A DNA stretch of 12,874 bases from CANGYM01 sp044235825 (GCA_044235825.1 JBIIHL010000035.1:1-12874), one strand, 5' to 3'. Shown: positions 1 through 7,056, counted from the first letter of the stretch. A program made the numbers and translations. The notes: generated by a model from the letters alone, not told the origin.

Positions 1-202
1 GCCACAGGGATCCTGTGGCCGCGGGGGCCTCCACCATGGGCGCTGGCACGGGAATGGATACTGGACGATAACCGGCGGTTTGTGTGGGGTTTTCGATGGT
101 GGTCAGCTCCGGCGGTTCCCCCACGCGCGATGCCCGATCCAAAAACGACGCGCACGCCCCTAACGACAAACACAGACTGGCTAAAATAAAATGACGGATC
201 AC
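1..202 (-). CDS. flgH: FlgH, flagellar L-ring lipoprotein (5' part only)
   Basis: This is the N-terminal 67 residues of the outer-membrane L-ring protein, which forms the bushing around the flagellar rod; the rest lies outside the window. Translation from a GTG at 202 gives a short basic start, a hydrophobic stretch and a lipobox L-G-A-C with the lipidated Cys at residue 17. Next comes the segment G-E-P-P-E-L-T-T-I-E-N-P, then G-Y-R-P-V-S-I-P-V-P-A-P and a closing S-L-W, all characteristic of FlgH. The GTG overlaps the flgA stop codon (GTGA, 4 bases), so translation is probably coupled to flgA. It is the fourth gene of the flgF-flgG-flgA-flgH operon. Family assignment is confident despite truncation; the GTG start is supported by the overlap and the signal peptide. 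Confidence 0.9.
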   Translation of the reverse strand, partial: MIRHFILASLCLSLGACASFLDRASRVGEPPELTTIENPTQTAGYRPVSIPVPAPMVEAPAATGSLW

Positions 203-672
203 GGCAGGACTCCTTCGCTGGCCACCACAACGTTGGCCGATTGTTTGCCGCTGACCACAGCGGATATGACTTTTTTGCTGGTGAGATTCATCACGCGAAT
301 GACATCGCCCATGGCGCCATCATCCATGGCTTGACCTTGGGCGGTTAACCGCATTTGGTTGGTTTCCACCGTCAGGGTGATCAGTTCTTTTTTACGCACC
401 AAAAGGGGGGCGGCGATGGCATTTTTCCGAATGATGGATCCCTCCCGCAGGGTCCGTTTGACCTCCATCCCCACCAAGGATTTCAGATCCACCACGGCGT
501 TGCTGGACAGGTCCCGCTCGGGCACCGTGATGGTTTGCAAATCGCCCTCTGCAATAATCTCCCCCGTGGACAGGGCGCGGGCGGGGACGTAAACCTCCAC
601 CGTTTCTTCCTCAGCCATGGCCAAAGGGGAAAGGGTCATCAGCAACAAAAAAACGCTAAACAGATGTTTCAT
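199..672 (-). CDS. flgA: FlgA, flagellar P-ring assembly chaperone
   Basis: FlgA is the periplasmic chaperone that helps FlgI assemble into the P-ring around the rod. The 157-residue product has a Sec signal peptide (hydrophobic residues 4-17, likely cleavage after the A-M-A at 18-20). A SAF-like domain follows from about residue 24, and the C-terminal beta domain carries the typical G-D-V-I-R-V-M-N-L-T-S-K-K pattern at 122-134. It is shorter than the enterobacterial protein (about 220 residues) but close to the compact form I recall from alphaproteobacteria. It starts 5 bases after the flgG stop with no strong ribosome site, so it probably depends on coupling. It overlaps flgH by 4 bases at its end. 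Confidence 0.93.
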   Translation of the reverse strand: MKHLFSVFLLLMTLSPLAMAEEETVEVYVPARALSTGEIIAEGDLQTITVPERDLSSNAVVDLKSLVGMEVKRTLREGSIIRKNAIAAPLLVRKKELITLTVETNQMRLTAQGQAMDDGAMGDVIRVMNLTSKKVISAVVSGKQSANVVVASEGVLP

Positions 673-677
673 GGGAT

Positions 678-1460
678 TTAAGCCTGATTTCGGGTTTGCA
701 TCATTTCATCGGTGGTTTTAATCACCTTGGAATTCAATTCATAGGACCGCTGGGCCTTAATCAGGTTGGTTAACTCGGTGACGGGATTGACGTTGGAACT
801 TTCCAAAAACCCCTGATTGATTTTCCCAAAGCCCTCTGCCTGAGCCACATCCACAGTGGGGGCGCCAGAGGCAGGGGTTTCCAGAAAATACCCATCCCCC
901 GTGGCCTCCAGCCCTGCGGCGTTGACAAATTTGGCCAATTCGATCTGGCCCACAACGGTGGGGGCGATCTGACCATCTTGCTTAACGGACACTTCGCCGG
1001 ATGCGTTGATGGTGATATCAATGGCATTGTTGGGAATGCTGATGGTGGGTTCGACTTTGTATCCGTCTTTGGTGACGATTTCCCCCGCATCATTTAACTG
1101 CAAAGACCCCGACCGGCTGTAGGCGATATCCCCATTTGGCAACGTCACCTGAAAATATCCATCCCCCGTAATGGCCATATCCAACGGATTGCCCGTTTGT
1201 TCCAGCGTCCCCTGTTCCAGAATCCGGTAAACCGCGCCAGTTTTGACCCCCAGCCCGATTTGAATGCCCGTGGGCACCAGCGTATCGGCGTCACTGGATG
1301 TTGTGCCGACGCGGCGGAATTGTTCGTACATCAAATCCTGAAATTCCGCCCGCTGCCGTTTAAAGCCCGTGGTGGTCATGTTGGCGATGTTGTTGGAAAT
1401 CACAGAAACGTTGGTTTCCTGGGCGGCCATACCTGTGGCGGCGATGTTTAAAGATTGCAT
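678..1460 (-). CDS. flgG: FlgG, flagellar distal rod protein
   Basis: FlgG builds the distal part of the flagellar rod that crosses the periplasm. The 260-residue product is the usual length. The N-terminal rod motif (residues 1-35) has S-L-N-I-A-A-T-G-M, then I-S-N-N-I-A-N-M-T-T-T-G-F-K. The central part contains N-P-L-D-M-A-I-T-G-D-G-Y-F-Q-V at 92-106. The C-terminus has S-N-V-N-P-V-T-E-L-T-N-L-I-K-A-Q-R-S-Y-E, diagnostic for FlgG. A Shine-Dalgarno core AGGA (1469-1472) precedes the ATG by 8 bases. The gene lies 17 bases after flgF and 5 before flgA. There is no signal peptide, as expected for a substrate of the flagellar type III export apparatus. Confidence 0.97.
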   Translation of the reverse strand: MQSLNIAATGMAAQETNVSVISNNIANMTTTGFKRQRAEFQDLMYEQFRRVGTTSSDADTLVPTGIQIGLGVKTGAVYRILEQGTLEQTGNPLDMAITGDGYFQVTLPNGDIAYSRSGSLQLNDAGEIVTKDGYKVEPTISIPNNAIDITINASGEVSVKQDGQIAPTVVGQIELAKFVNAAGLEATGDGYFLETPASGAPTVDVAQAEGFGKINQGFLESSNVNPVTELTNLIKAQRSYELNSKVIKTTDEMMQTRNQA

Positions 1461-1477
1461 AGTTGTGTTCCTAAGGT

Positions 1478-2212
1478 TTAGTTGCGACCACTTAATTTCC
1501 GGATGGCATCACGGATGCGTTCGTCTTCGTTGGTGACAATGCGCTCAGCCCTTTCATAGCCCCGTGCAATGTCCACCATTTCGGTTAGGGCCACCACGGG
1601 ATTGACGTTGGATCCCTCGATCATGCCCTGCATGACCTGAACACCCTCGCGTTTGCCGTTGGGGCTAAGGGTGGGGGGGGCTTGATAGCGGCCGTCCTCC
1701 ATCTTTTTCAGCAGCAGCTCGTTGTCAAATTGGGCCACCTGCATTTGGCCCACGTTGGCGGCATCCGCCAGAATGGTGCCATCGCTGGTGATGACGACTT
1801 GGCGGGCGGTTGTGGGAATGGACAGGGCGGCCCCCCCCTCACCCATCACAGAAAACCCCTGCGTGTTCACCAGTTGGCCCGTATTGTTGACGCGAAAACG
1901 GCCGTCGCGGGTATAGGTAACTTCCCCCGTGGTGGGATGTTTCACGGCAAAAAAGCCGGCACCCTGCAGGGCCACGTCATAGGTGTGCCCCGTTTCCTCC
2001 AGCGGTCCATTGGTCACATTGCGAACAGAACGCGCATCCTGAACATAGGAAACCCCCTGACTGCGGAAATTCTTTTGCAAAACCTCTTGAAACAAAGGCT
2101 TTTCTTCGCGGTACCCGTGGGTGTTCATGTTGGCCACATTGTTGGCCGTCATATCCATACGCCGCCGCATGGCATTCATATGGGACAGGGCAACATAAAG
2201 GGTTGAGTCCAT
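1478..2212 (-). CDS. flgF: FlgF, flagellar proximal rod protein
   Basis: FlgF is a component of the proximal rod. The 244-residue product has the rod N-terminus (L-Y-V-A-L-S-H-M-N-A-M, then T-A-N-N-V-A-N-M-N-T-H-G-Y) and the C-terminal S-N-V-N-P-V-V-A-L-T-E-M-V-D-I-A-R-G-Y-E. These are related to FlgG but with FlgF-type divergence and length. It is the first gene of the operon. The ATG is preceded by AAAGG (2221-2225), separated from it by a run of eight T. Two 8-base G/C homopolymers lie in the gene (1673-1680 and 1831-1838). Transcription most likely starts from the sigma-54 promoter at 2257-2274. Confidence 0.96.
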   Translation of the reverse strand: MDSTLYVALSHMNAMRRRMDMTANNVANMNTHGYREEKPLFQEVLQKNFRSQGVSYVQDARSVRNVTNGPLEETGHTYDVALQGAGFFAVKHPTTGEVTYTRDGRFRVNNTGQLVNTQGFSVMGEGGAALSIPTTARQVVITSDGTILADAANVGQMQVAQFDNELLLKKMEDGRYQAPPTLSPNGKREGVQVMQGMIEGSNVNPVVALTEMVDIARGYERAERIVTNEDERIRDAIRKLSGRN

Positions 2213-2216
2213 AAAA

Positions 2217-2238
2217 AAAACCTTTCGATGATGGTTTT
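2217..2238 (-). promoter_or_regulatory. Small hairpin over the flgF ribosome site
   Basis: In the predicted flgF leader the sequence AAAACC (2233-2238, read on the minus strand) can pair with GGTTTT (2217-2222) across a 10-base loop. The paired GG belongs to the AAAGG ribosome site of flgF. The predicted leader also begins with eight A (2240-2247) and ends with eight T just before the ATG (2213-2220), which could lengthen the pairing. This could tune flgF translation, but the stem is short and AT-rich, so a real role is uncertain. Confidence 0.3.
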
Positions 2239-2256
2239 GTTTTTTTTCTAGGACTG

Positions 2257-2274
2257 TTGCAAAGGGTGTGCCAA
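2257..2274 (-). promoter_or_regulatory. Sigma-54 (RpoN) promoter of flgFGAH
   Basis: Read on the minus strand, the 18 bases are TTGGCAC-ACCCT-TTGCAA. This matches the -24 (TGGCAC) and -12 (TTGC) elements of sigma-54 promoters, with GG and GC at the required 12-base register. The -12 C is at 2259, so transcription should start near 2247, leaving a 35-base leader to the flgF ATG at 2212. Sigma-54 control of middle and late flagellar operons is established in Caulobacter, Vibrio and others. An enhancer-binding activator (FlbD, FlrC or FleQ type) would be needed; I could not identify its site. Confidence 0.85.
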
Positions 2275-2297
2275 GGCAGGGGACAGGTAACAGGGTC

Positions 2298-2325
2298 TTG
2301 ACATTTATACTGTATATAGTATCAT
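2298..2325 (+). promoter_or_regulatory. Sigma-70 type promoter of hicAB, leaderless
   Basis: A perfect -35 TTGACA (2298-2303), a 16-base spacer and a -10 TATCAT (2320-2325) point toward hicA. The expected start of transcription (about 2331-2333) falls at or just before the hicA ATG at 2334, so the message would have essentially no 5' leader. No Shine-Dalgarno is present before the ATG, which agrees with leaderless translation. The promoter diverges from the sigma-54 promoter of flgF, whose nearest edge is 24 bases away. Confidence 0.7.
2307..2322. promoter_or_regulatory. Palindromic operator in the hicAB promoter
   Basis: ATACTGTATATAGTAT is a 16-base palindrome with one mismatched pair (G6 against T11). 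It occupies the spacer and part of the -10 element. HicB antitoxins with a ribbon-helix-helix domain repress their own promoters by binding such palindromes, and the HicB here has that domain. The role as autoregulatory operator is an inference from position and symmetry. Confidence 0.55.
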
Positions 2326-2333
2326 TTTAAACT

Positions 2334-2582
2334 ATGACCCAACGTGAAAAGCTGATCCGGCAAATTCTCAACAATCCACAAAATGTCCGTTTTGTGGATG
2401 CGTGCAAGGTGGCAGAGGTTCTTGGTTTTGTTCACAAAGGGGGCAGGGGTTCTCATACCGCCTTTGCCAAAACGGGTGAGCCCATGGGGTTAAATTTTCA
2501 AAATCGCCAAGGGCTTATTCCACCCTATCAGGCACGCCAATTGATTGTCATGATTGAAAAATATGGAGACGATTGTTTATGA
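2334..2582 (+). CDS. hicA: HicA-family mRNA interferase toxin
   Basis: HicA toxins are small double-stranded-RNA-binding-fold ribonucleases that cut mRNA and are neutralised by HicB. The 82-residue product shows the HicA layout: F-V-D-A-C-K-V-A-E-V-L-G-F at 20-32, G-R-G-S-H-T-A-F at 37-44 with the catalytic-type His at 41, and a C-terminal P-Y-Q-A-R-Q-L-I-V-M-I-E-K-Y-G. It overlaps hicB by 4 bases (ATGA). There is no ribosome site before the ATG, and the promoter places the transcript start at the start codon. Toxin-first order is usual for HicAB. Homology is clear by pattern; activity is not shown. Confidence 0.88.
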   Translation: MTQREKLIRQILNNPQNVRFVDACKVAEVLGFVHKGGRGSHTAFAKTGEPMGLNFQNRQGLIPPYQARQLIVMIEKYGDDCL

Positions 2583-2899
2583 ACCAAACCTATCCCATAG
2601 AAATTTTTTACAGTAAAGAGGATGCGGGGTATATCGCAACATTCCCTGATTTGCCAGGATGTTCGGCGTTTGGGGAGACTGAAAAAGACGCCCTCTCCGC
2701 CGCCCAGAAGGCCAAAGAGGCATGGATCGCCGCCCAAAATGCCGCCGGCAATCCCGTGCCCTTGCCGGCGGAAACCCATAAATTCAGCGGTAAATTTTTG
2801 GTGCGCGTCCCAAAGGATCTCCACGCCCACCTATCCCACGCCGCCCAGCGTCAGGGCGTCAGCCTGAACCAATATATCTTGTACCGCTTGGCGCAGTAG
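2579..2899 (+). CDS. hicB: HicB-family antitoxin with ribbon-helix-helix domain
   Basis: This is the partner antitoxin, 106 residues from the ATG at 2579 that overlaps the hicA stop. The N-terminal half is the degenerate RNase-H-like HicB fold: D-A-G-Y-I-A-T-F-P-D-L-P-G-C at 15-28, then E-T-E-K-D-A-L-S-A-A at 33-42. The C-terminal third (about 71-105) is a ribbon-helix-helix DNA-binding segment, G-K-F-L-V-R-V-P-K-D-L-H followed by a helix containing G-V-S-L-N-Q-Y-I. The latter would bind the palindrome in the promoter. A longer reading from TTG at 2573 is possible but disfavoured, because the ATGA overlap is the normal coupling. Confidence 0.9.
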   Translation: MNQTYPIEIFYSKEDAGYIATFPDLPGCSAFGETEKDALSAAQKAKEAWIAAQNAAGNPVPLPAETHKFSGKFLVRVPKDLHAHLSHAAQRQGVSLNQYILYRLAQ

Positions 2900-2918
2900 G
2901 GGGCGGACAAAAAAATAT

Positions 2919-2946
2919 TTGATTTTTTAAGGAAAAGTCATACTAT
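2919..2946 (+). promoter_or_regulatory. Probable promoter of the 2986-3813 gene
   Basis: TTGATT (2919-2924), a 16-base spacer and TACTAT (2941-2946) form a reasonable sigma-70 promoter in the 86-base AT-rich gap after hicB. Transcription would start near 2953, giving a leader of about 33 bases. GGGG (2977-2980) lies 5 bases before the ATG at 2986 as the ribosome site. This suggests the downstream gene is not simply part of the hicAB transcript. Confidence 0.5.
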
Positions 2947-2985
2947 TGTGAAATTTAATTGTTTTCAATACATTGTGGGGACATA

Positions 2986-3813
2986 ATGGAGAATTCTAGC
3001 TTTCCTTTCAGGGATTTTTTAAAAAACCACTCCCTTTATAAGGGTCTTTATTATTCATTATTTTCTAAGCCATTTTGTGACCGTCTCGTTATTGCGTTGG
3101 AGTTAAGGCATCAGATGGATTTGCATTTGAGCACAGAATCGCTTCAGGTTTCTGAGAAGGTAAAAAAGCTTCTTGAAACACAAAAAGAAGGTCTGTCCGT
3201 TTCTATAGAGTATATTTTGTCTCAAGTTGAAGAGGGGTATGCTGCGCAAATATACACAGCATTTAACGCGTTTAAAAAAGCACATCCTGATGGTCAATCA
3301 ATCTTATCGCCTAAAGAACTGATAGATGGTTTAAATGTCTTTTTAAGCTCTGTTCTTGAACAAATACAAAGAAATTTTCCCCCCACACATGAACAAGCGA
3401 ATCTTTTTACAGTACGTCCTTTTTTAAGCTATATATATAAAATACCTTCCCTGGGAATAAGTCTAGATGTAAGGCGAAACCAAATAATTTTTTCTGACCC
3501 CCGTCTATCCAGACAAGACGTATTCCAATTAGTTGAGTTGATTGTCTGGTTGAAAAAAGATAGTGAGAATTTTTTACGGGGTGATCAAAGAGAGCCTTTA
3601 CCAAATCAAGGCCTAGGACAAACTGAAACGAGTTCGCTTGTAGATGCGTATAAGGAAGCCATTATGGGCGCCTATGCAATGTTTTTGGCAAGCACCCCAG
3701 AAGCATTAGAGGACATTCCTGAAGAATTTAGGAATTCTATTAAACAAAGTCTTGAATTAAAAAATTGTCTGGCTTTGTCATGGACCATTCAAACTCAAAG
3801 CCAAAACCAATAA
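2986..3813 (+). CDS. Hypothetical protein, AT-rich, likely acquired
   Basis: The 275-residue product is not recognised. It has no signal peptide and no clear membrane segment, and it looks soluble and mostly helical. Visible parts are an aromatic N-terminus (F-P-F-R-D-F-L-K at 6-13), long amphipathic helices between about 30 and 130, and an acidic helix-rich C-terminus. Three 60-base samples (3181-3300, 3421-3480) give 65 G+C of 180, about 36%, against 63% in a 60-base sample of dapF. Its codon use also avoids the GGG/CCC bias of the neighbours. I chose the ATG at 2986, with GGGG five bases upstream, over the TTG at 2959. Placement beside a toxin-antitoxin pair and its composition suggest horizontal acquisition. 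It could be a cargo or defence-type gene, but nothing in the sequence shows a function. Confidence 0.8.
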   Translation: MENSSFPFRDFLKNHSLYKGLYYSLFSKPFCDRLVIALELRHQMDLHLSTESLQVSEKVKKLLETQKEGLSVSIEYILSQVEEGYAAQIYTAFNAFKKAHPDGQSILSPKELIDGLNVFLSSVLEQIQRNFPPTHEQANLFTVRPFLSYIYKIPSLGISLDVRRNQIIFSDPRLSRQDVFQLVELIVWLKKDSENFLRGDQREPLPNQGLGQTETSSLVDAYKEAIMGAYAMFLASTPEALEDIPEEFRNSIKQSLELKNCLALSWTIQTQSQNQ

Positions 3814-3842
3814 CACTCCCCCTCCCCAACGCCCTGATTTTC

Positions 3843-3851
3843 TGTTACACT
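3843..3851 (+). promoter_or_regulatory. Extended -10 promoter before dapF, possibly leaderless
   Basis: TG-T-TACACT (3843-3851) is an extended -10 element. The start of transcription would fall near 3858, two bases before the dapF ATG at 3860. No convincing -35 and no Shine-Dalgarno are visible in the 46-base gap, so the operon message may be leaderless. Confidence 0.4.
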
Positions 3852-3859
3852 CCTGCGGT

Positions 3860-4675
3860 ATGAACATCACCATTCCGTTTTTAAAGATGCATGGCCTGTC
3901 CAATGATTTTGTCATTGTGGATGCGCGGGGGCGGGATGTGCCGCTGGGGGCGGCGGGGGTGCGGGCGTTGGCCCACCGCAAAACGGGTATTGGGTGTGAT
4001 CAGGTTGTGGTGATCGGGGCCTCTTCGCAGGCCGATGTGGCCATGACAATCCTGAATGCCGACGGGGGCGAAGTCGCCGCCTGTGGCAACGCCACCCGCT
4101 GTATTGCCGATGTGGTGATGACGGAAACGGGGCGGGATCAGTGTTGTATTGAAACAAAGGCTGGCCTGCTAACGGCCGCCCGCACGGCCCAGGGCTGGAT
4201 TGCCGTGGATATGGGCCCCGCCCGCTGGGATTGGCGGGACATTCCGCTGTCTCAGGATAGAGACACGGGGGCCATCATGGTGCAGGGGTTGCAGGGATGC
4301 GCCGTGAATGTGGGCAATCCCCACTGTGTGTTTTGGACGGACGATGTGGCCAGTGCCCCCGTCACCACGCTGGGCCCCCTCATCGAAACCGATCCCCTGT
4401 TTCCGGATCGCACCAACGTGGAATGGGCCCAAATTGTGGATCCCGCCACCATCATCATGCGCGTGTGGGAGCGGGGCGTAGGCGAAACCGATGCCTGCGG
4501 CACGGGGGCCTGCGCCGTCGCGTTGTGTGCCCACCGCGCCGGATTGACGGGCTCACAGGTGACGGTGCAGATGCGCGGGGGGGCTTTGGCCATCACGCTG
4601 CGGGATGATGGGCACGTGATCATGGCCGGACCCAGCACCCTCAGCTTTCGGGGCACGGTGGAGGTTGCGGGATGA
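3860..4675 (+). CDS. dapF: Diaminopimelate epimerase
   Basis: DapF converts LL- to meso-diaminopimelate in the cytoplasm, the last step before lysine and the source of the peptidoglycan cross-linking residue. The 271-residue product is of normal length and has both catalytic cysteines: C75 in A-C-G-N-A-T-R-C and C213 in D-A-C-G-T-G-A-C-A. Other family hallmarks are the N-terminal K-M-H-G-L-S-N-D-F, the G-N-P-H-C at 152-156 and the R-T-N-V-E-W at 184-189. It is the first gene of an operon and overlaps mtaB by 4 bases (ATGA). The meso-diaminopimelate it makes is the residue acted on by L,D-transpeptidases such as the domain in the large downstream protein, but there is no direct genetic link. 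Confidence 0.97.
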   Translation: MNITIPFLKMHGLSNDFVIVDARGRDVPLGAAGVRALAHRKTGIGCDQVVVIGASSQADVAMTILNADGGEVAACGNATRCIADVVMTETGRDQCCIETKAGLLTAARTAQGWIAVDMGPARWDWRDIPLSQDRDTGAIMVQGLQGCAVNVGNPHCVFWTDDVASAPVTTLGPLIETDPLFPDRTNVEWAQIVDPATIIMRVWERGVGETDACGTGACAVALCAHRAGLTGSQVTVQMRGGALAITLRDDGHVIMAGPSTLSFRGTVEVAG

Positions 4676-5940
4676 GCAACGTTGACGTCCGCACCTTTGG
4701 CTGTCGCCTGAATGCCTTTGAATCGGAGGTCATGCGGGGCCATGCCGAGGCCGCCGATTTAAAAAACACCATCATTTTCAACAGTTGCGCCGTCACCAAA
4801 GAGGCCGAGCGCCAAGTGCGCCAAGCCATCCGCCGCGCCAAACGCGACAACCCCGACGCCACCATCATCGTCACCGGATGCGCCGCCCAGATTCGTCCGG
4901 AAACCTTTGCCGCCATGCCGCAGGTCACCCGCGTTTGGGGCAACCGCGAAAAAATGGACCCCGCGTCCTATGCCCCCAGCGCCCCCCCCGTGCACGTTAC
5001 GGACATTATGCAGCTGCGGGATGTGGCCCCCCAGTTCGTCACCCACTTTTCGGAAAAATCCCGCGCGTTTTTGCAGATTCAACAGGGGTGTAATCACCGC
5101 TGCACCTTTTGCATTATCCCCTTTGGTCGCGGCAATTCCCAAAGCATCCCGCTGGGCCATCTGGTGGATCAGGTGAAACGTTTGCAGGATCAGGGGTATC
5201 AGGAAGTTGTGCTCACAGGGGTGGACTTAACATCCTACGGCGAGGATTTGCCCAGCCGCCCCACGCTGGGCCAAACGGTCAAGCGTCTTTTGGCCGCCTG
5301 TCCCGATTTGCCCCGTTTGCGCCTGTCGTCGCTGGACCCAATGGAGGTTTTGCAGGATGCGGATTTAACAGAGGTCCTCTCGCACCATGACAGGGTGATG
5401 CCCTTTGTGCACCTGAGTGTGCAATCCGGCAGCAACCTGATTTTAAAGCGCATGAAACGGCGCCACCTGCGCGATGATGTGTTTTTATTGTGCACTATGC
5501 TGCGCAGCAAAAGGCCCGATGTTGTCTTTGGCGCGGATATCATCTGCGGCTTTCCCACGGAAACCGAGGCCGATTTTCAGGACACCATGGGCCTGATCCG
5601 CGATGCCTTTATACCCTTGGTCCATGCCTTTTCCTATTCGGCGCATGACCAGACCCCGTCCAGCAAAATGCCCCAGGTGGACAAGGCCGTGCGCAAAGAA
5701 CGCACGCAGCGCCTGATGGCCCTGTCCGAGGGTTTGAAACAGGACCTGTATCAAACCTATGCGGGAAAAACCGTCACGGTGCTGGCCGAAAGTGCAGATC
5801 GCGGATACAGCGAGGCCTTTTTGCCCATCACGCGGGCGGCGGGGCAGGGGGCTTGGCAATCCGGCGGGCTCTACACCGTCACCCTGCGTTTGGACAATGG
5901 CCTTTTGGTGGGGGAGGGCCTCGATGACCTCGCCGCTTGA
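4672..5940 (+). CDS. mtaB: tRNA threonylcarbamoyladenosine-37 methylthiotransferase MtaB
   Basis: MtaB is a radical-SAM enzyme that adds the methylthio group to t6A37 of tRNA, giving ms2t6A. The 422-residue product has the N-terminal UPF0004 domain with three cluster-binding cysteines (C11 in T-F-G-C-R, C39 in N-S-C-A-V, C70 in V-T-G-C-A). The radical-SAM domain carries C-N-H-R-C-T-F-C at 140-147 within G-C-N-H-R-C-T-F-C-I-I-P-F. A TRAM-like RNA-binding part lies at the C-terminus. F-G-C-R-L-N favours MtaB over MiaB or RimO. It starts inside the dapF stop (ATGA), and its end overlaps the proB start by 17 bases, so all three genes are translationally coupled. The dapF-mtaB pairing is common in alphaproteobacteria, as far as I recall. 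Confidence 0.93.
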   Translation: MSNVDVRTFGCRLNAFESEVMRGHAEAADLKNTIIFNSCAVTKEAERQVRQAIRRAKRDNPDATIIVTGCAAQIRPETFAAMPQVTRVWGNREKMDPASYAPSAPPVHVTDIMQLRDVAPQFVTHFSEKSRAFLQIQQGCNHRCTFCIIPFGRGNSQSIPLGHLVDQVKRLQDQGYQEVVLTGVDLTSYGEDLPSRPTLGQTVKRLLAACPDLPRLRLSSLDPMEVLQDADLTEVLSHHDRVMPFVHLSVQSGSNLILKRMKRRHLRDDVFLLCTMLRSKRPDVVFGADIICGFPTETEADFQDTMGLIRDAFIPLVHAFSYSAHDQTPSSKMPQVDKAVRKERTQRLMALSEGLKQDLYQTYAGKTVTVLAESADRGYSEAFLPITRAAGQGAWQSGGLYTVTLRLDNGLLVGEGLDDLAA

Positions 5941-7045
5941 GCCCTATCACACTGTGGTGGTGAAAATTGGATCATCGTTGTTGATTGATGCGGCGACGCA
6001 CCGGCTGCACGAATCTTGGCTGGCGTCGTTGGTTCAGGATGTGGCCCACCTGCATCAGGCCGGCAAGCGTGTGGTCATCGTCACATCGGGGGCCACGGCG
6101 CTGGGCAAACGGGCGCTGGGTTGGGGGCAACGCCCGCTGGACCTGCCCCAGAAGCAAGCCGCCGCCGCCACCGGACAGATTGCCCTGTCTGTGGCGTATC
6201 ATCAGGCCTTTCGCCTGCATGATATCGAAACGGCGCAGGTTCTGTTGACGTGGCAGGATACCGAAGACCGCCGCCGCCACCTGAACGCCCGCAACACCCT
6301 GCGGGTTTTGTTGGATCAGCGCGTGATTCCCATCATCAACGAAAACGACACGGTGGCGACTGAGGAGCTGCGCTACGGCGACAACGACCGCCTGTCGGCC
6401 CGTGTGGCGCAAATTGTGGGGGCGGATGCGCTGGTGATTTTGTCCGATGTGGATGGTTTGTACACCGCCCCCCCGCAAAAAGACCCTGCTGCCATCCACA
6501 TTCCGCGGGTGGATGCCATCACACCAGAGATTTTCGCGCTGGCCCGCGGCCCCTCTGACAACGACAGCAAGGGGGGGATGTTGACAAAACTTCAGGCCGC
6601 CCACATTGCCACGGCGGCGGGATGCGCCACGTTGATTTGTTTGGGGACCCTGCCCGCGCCGCTGTCACGGCTGGCGCAGGGGGTAAAATATACTGTGTTC
6701 ACCCCCCGAGAAAACCCCCTGTCCGCCCGCTTGGCGTGGATTGCGGGGCACATTCACCCCAGCGGGTCGTTGCATCTGGATGATGGGGCGGCCCGGGCCA
6801 TTCAGGACCGAAAAAGCTTACTCCCCGTGGGCGTAACCGGCACAGAGGGGGATTACGAAAAAGGCGACGTGGTGCGCATTCTGCACAACCAACGCTGCAT
6901 CGGCATGGGGATGGTCAATTATGACGCCAGTGACGTTGCGGTTTTGCTGGGGAAACGGTCAGAGGATATCGAGGGCCTGCTGGGCTATACCTCTGGCGAT
7001 ACGCTGATTCACTGCGATGATATGGTGGTGTTAACGAAACTCTGA
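5924..7045 (+). CDS. proB: Glutamate 5-kinase with PUA domain
   Basis: ProB phosphorylates glutamate to gamma-glutamyl phosphate, the first and feedback-controlled step of proline synthesis. From the ATG at 5924 the product has 373 residues, the standard length. The kinase domain shows V-K-I-G-S-S (13-18), T-S-G-A (54-57), I-N-E-N-D (138-142), Y-G-D-N-D (151-155), S-D-V-D-G-L-Y (174-180) and the G-G-M-L-T-K loop (217-222). A PUA domain follows from about 278. A strong purine-rich ribosome site (GGGGGAGGG, around 5910-5918) precedes the ATG, inside the end of mtaB. The reading frame is open upstream to 5759, but that extension is mtaB sequence in another frame. The usual partner proA is not next to it. 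Confidence 0.95.
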   Translation: MTSPLEPYHTVVVKIGSSLLIDAATHRLHESWLASLVQDVAHLHQAGKRVVIVTSGATALGKRALGWGQRPLDLPQKQAAAATGQIALSVAYHQAFRLHDIETAQVLLTWQDTEDRRRHLNARNTLRVLLDQRVIPIINENDTVATEELRYGDNDRLSARVAQIVGADALVILSDVDGLYTAPPQKDPAAIHIPRVDAITPEIFALARGPSDNDSKGGMLTKLQAAHIATAAGCATLICLGTLPAPLSRLAQGVKYTVFTPRENPLSARLAWIAGHIHPSGSLHLDDGAARAIQDRKSLLPVGVTGTEGDYEKGDVVRILHNQRCIGMGMVNYDASDVAVLLGKRSEDIEGLLGYTSGDTLIHCDDMVVLTKL

Positions 7046-7056
7046 GGATTGTGGGT

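Noticed and set aside
2959..2985. Longer start (TTG) for the AT-rich gene
   Set aside because: The ATG at 2986 has GGGG at proper spacing and the promoter is well placed for it; nothing supports the TTG.
5759..5923. Upstream extension of proB
   Set aside because: It lies inside mtaB in another frame, and the extra residues have no ProB character. The ATG at 5924 has a strong ribosome site and gives the normal ProB length.
5972..6604. 210-codon open frame on the minus strand within proB
   Set aside because: Shadow of a GC-rich gene whose ProB motifs on the plus strand are unambiguous.
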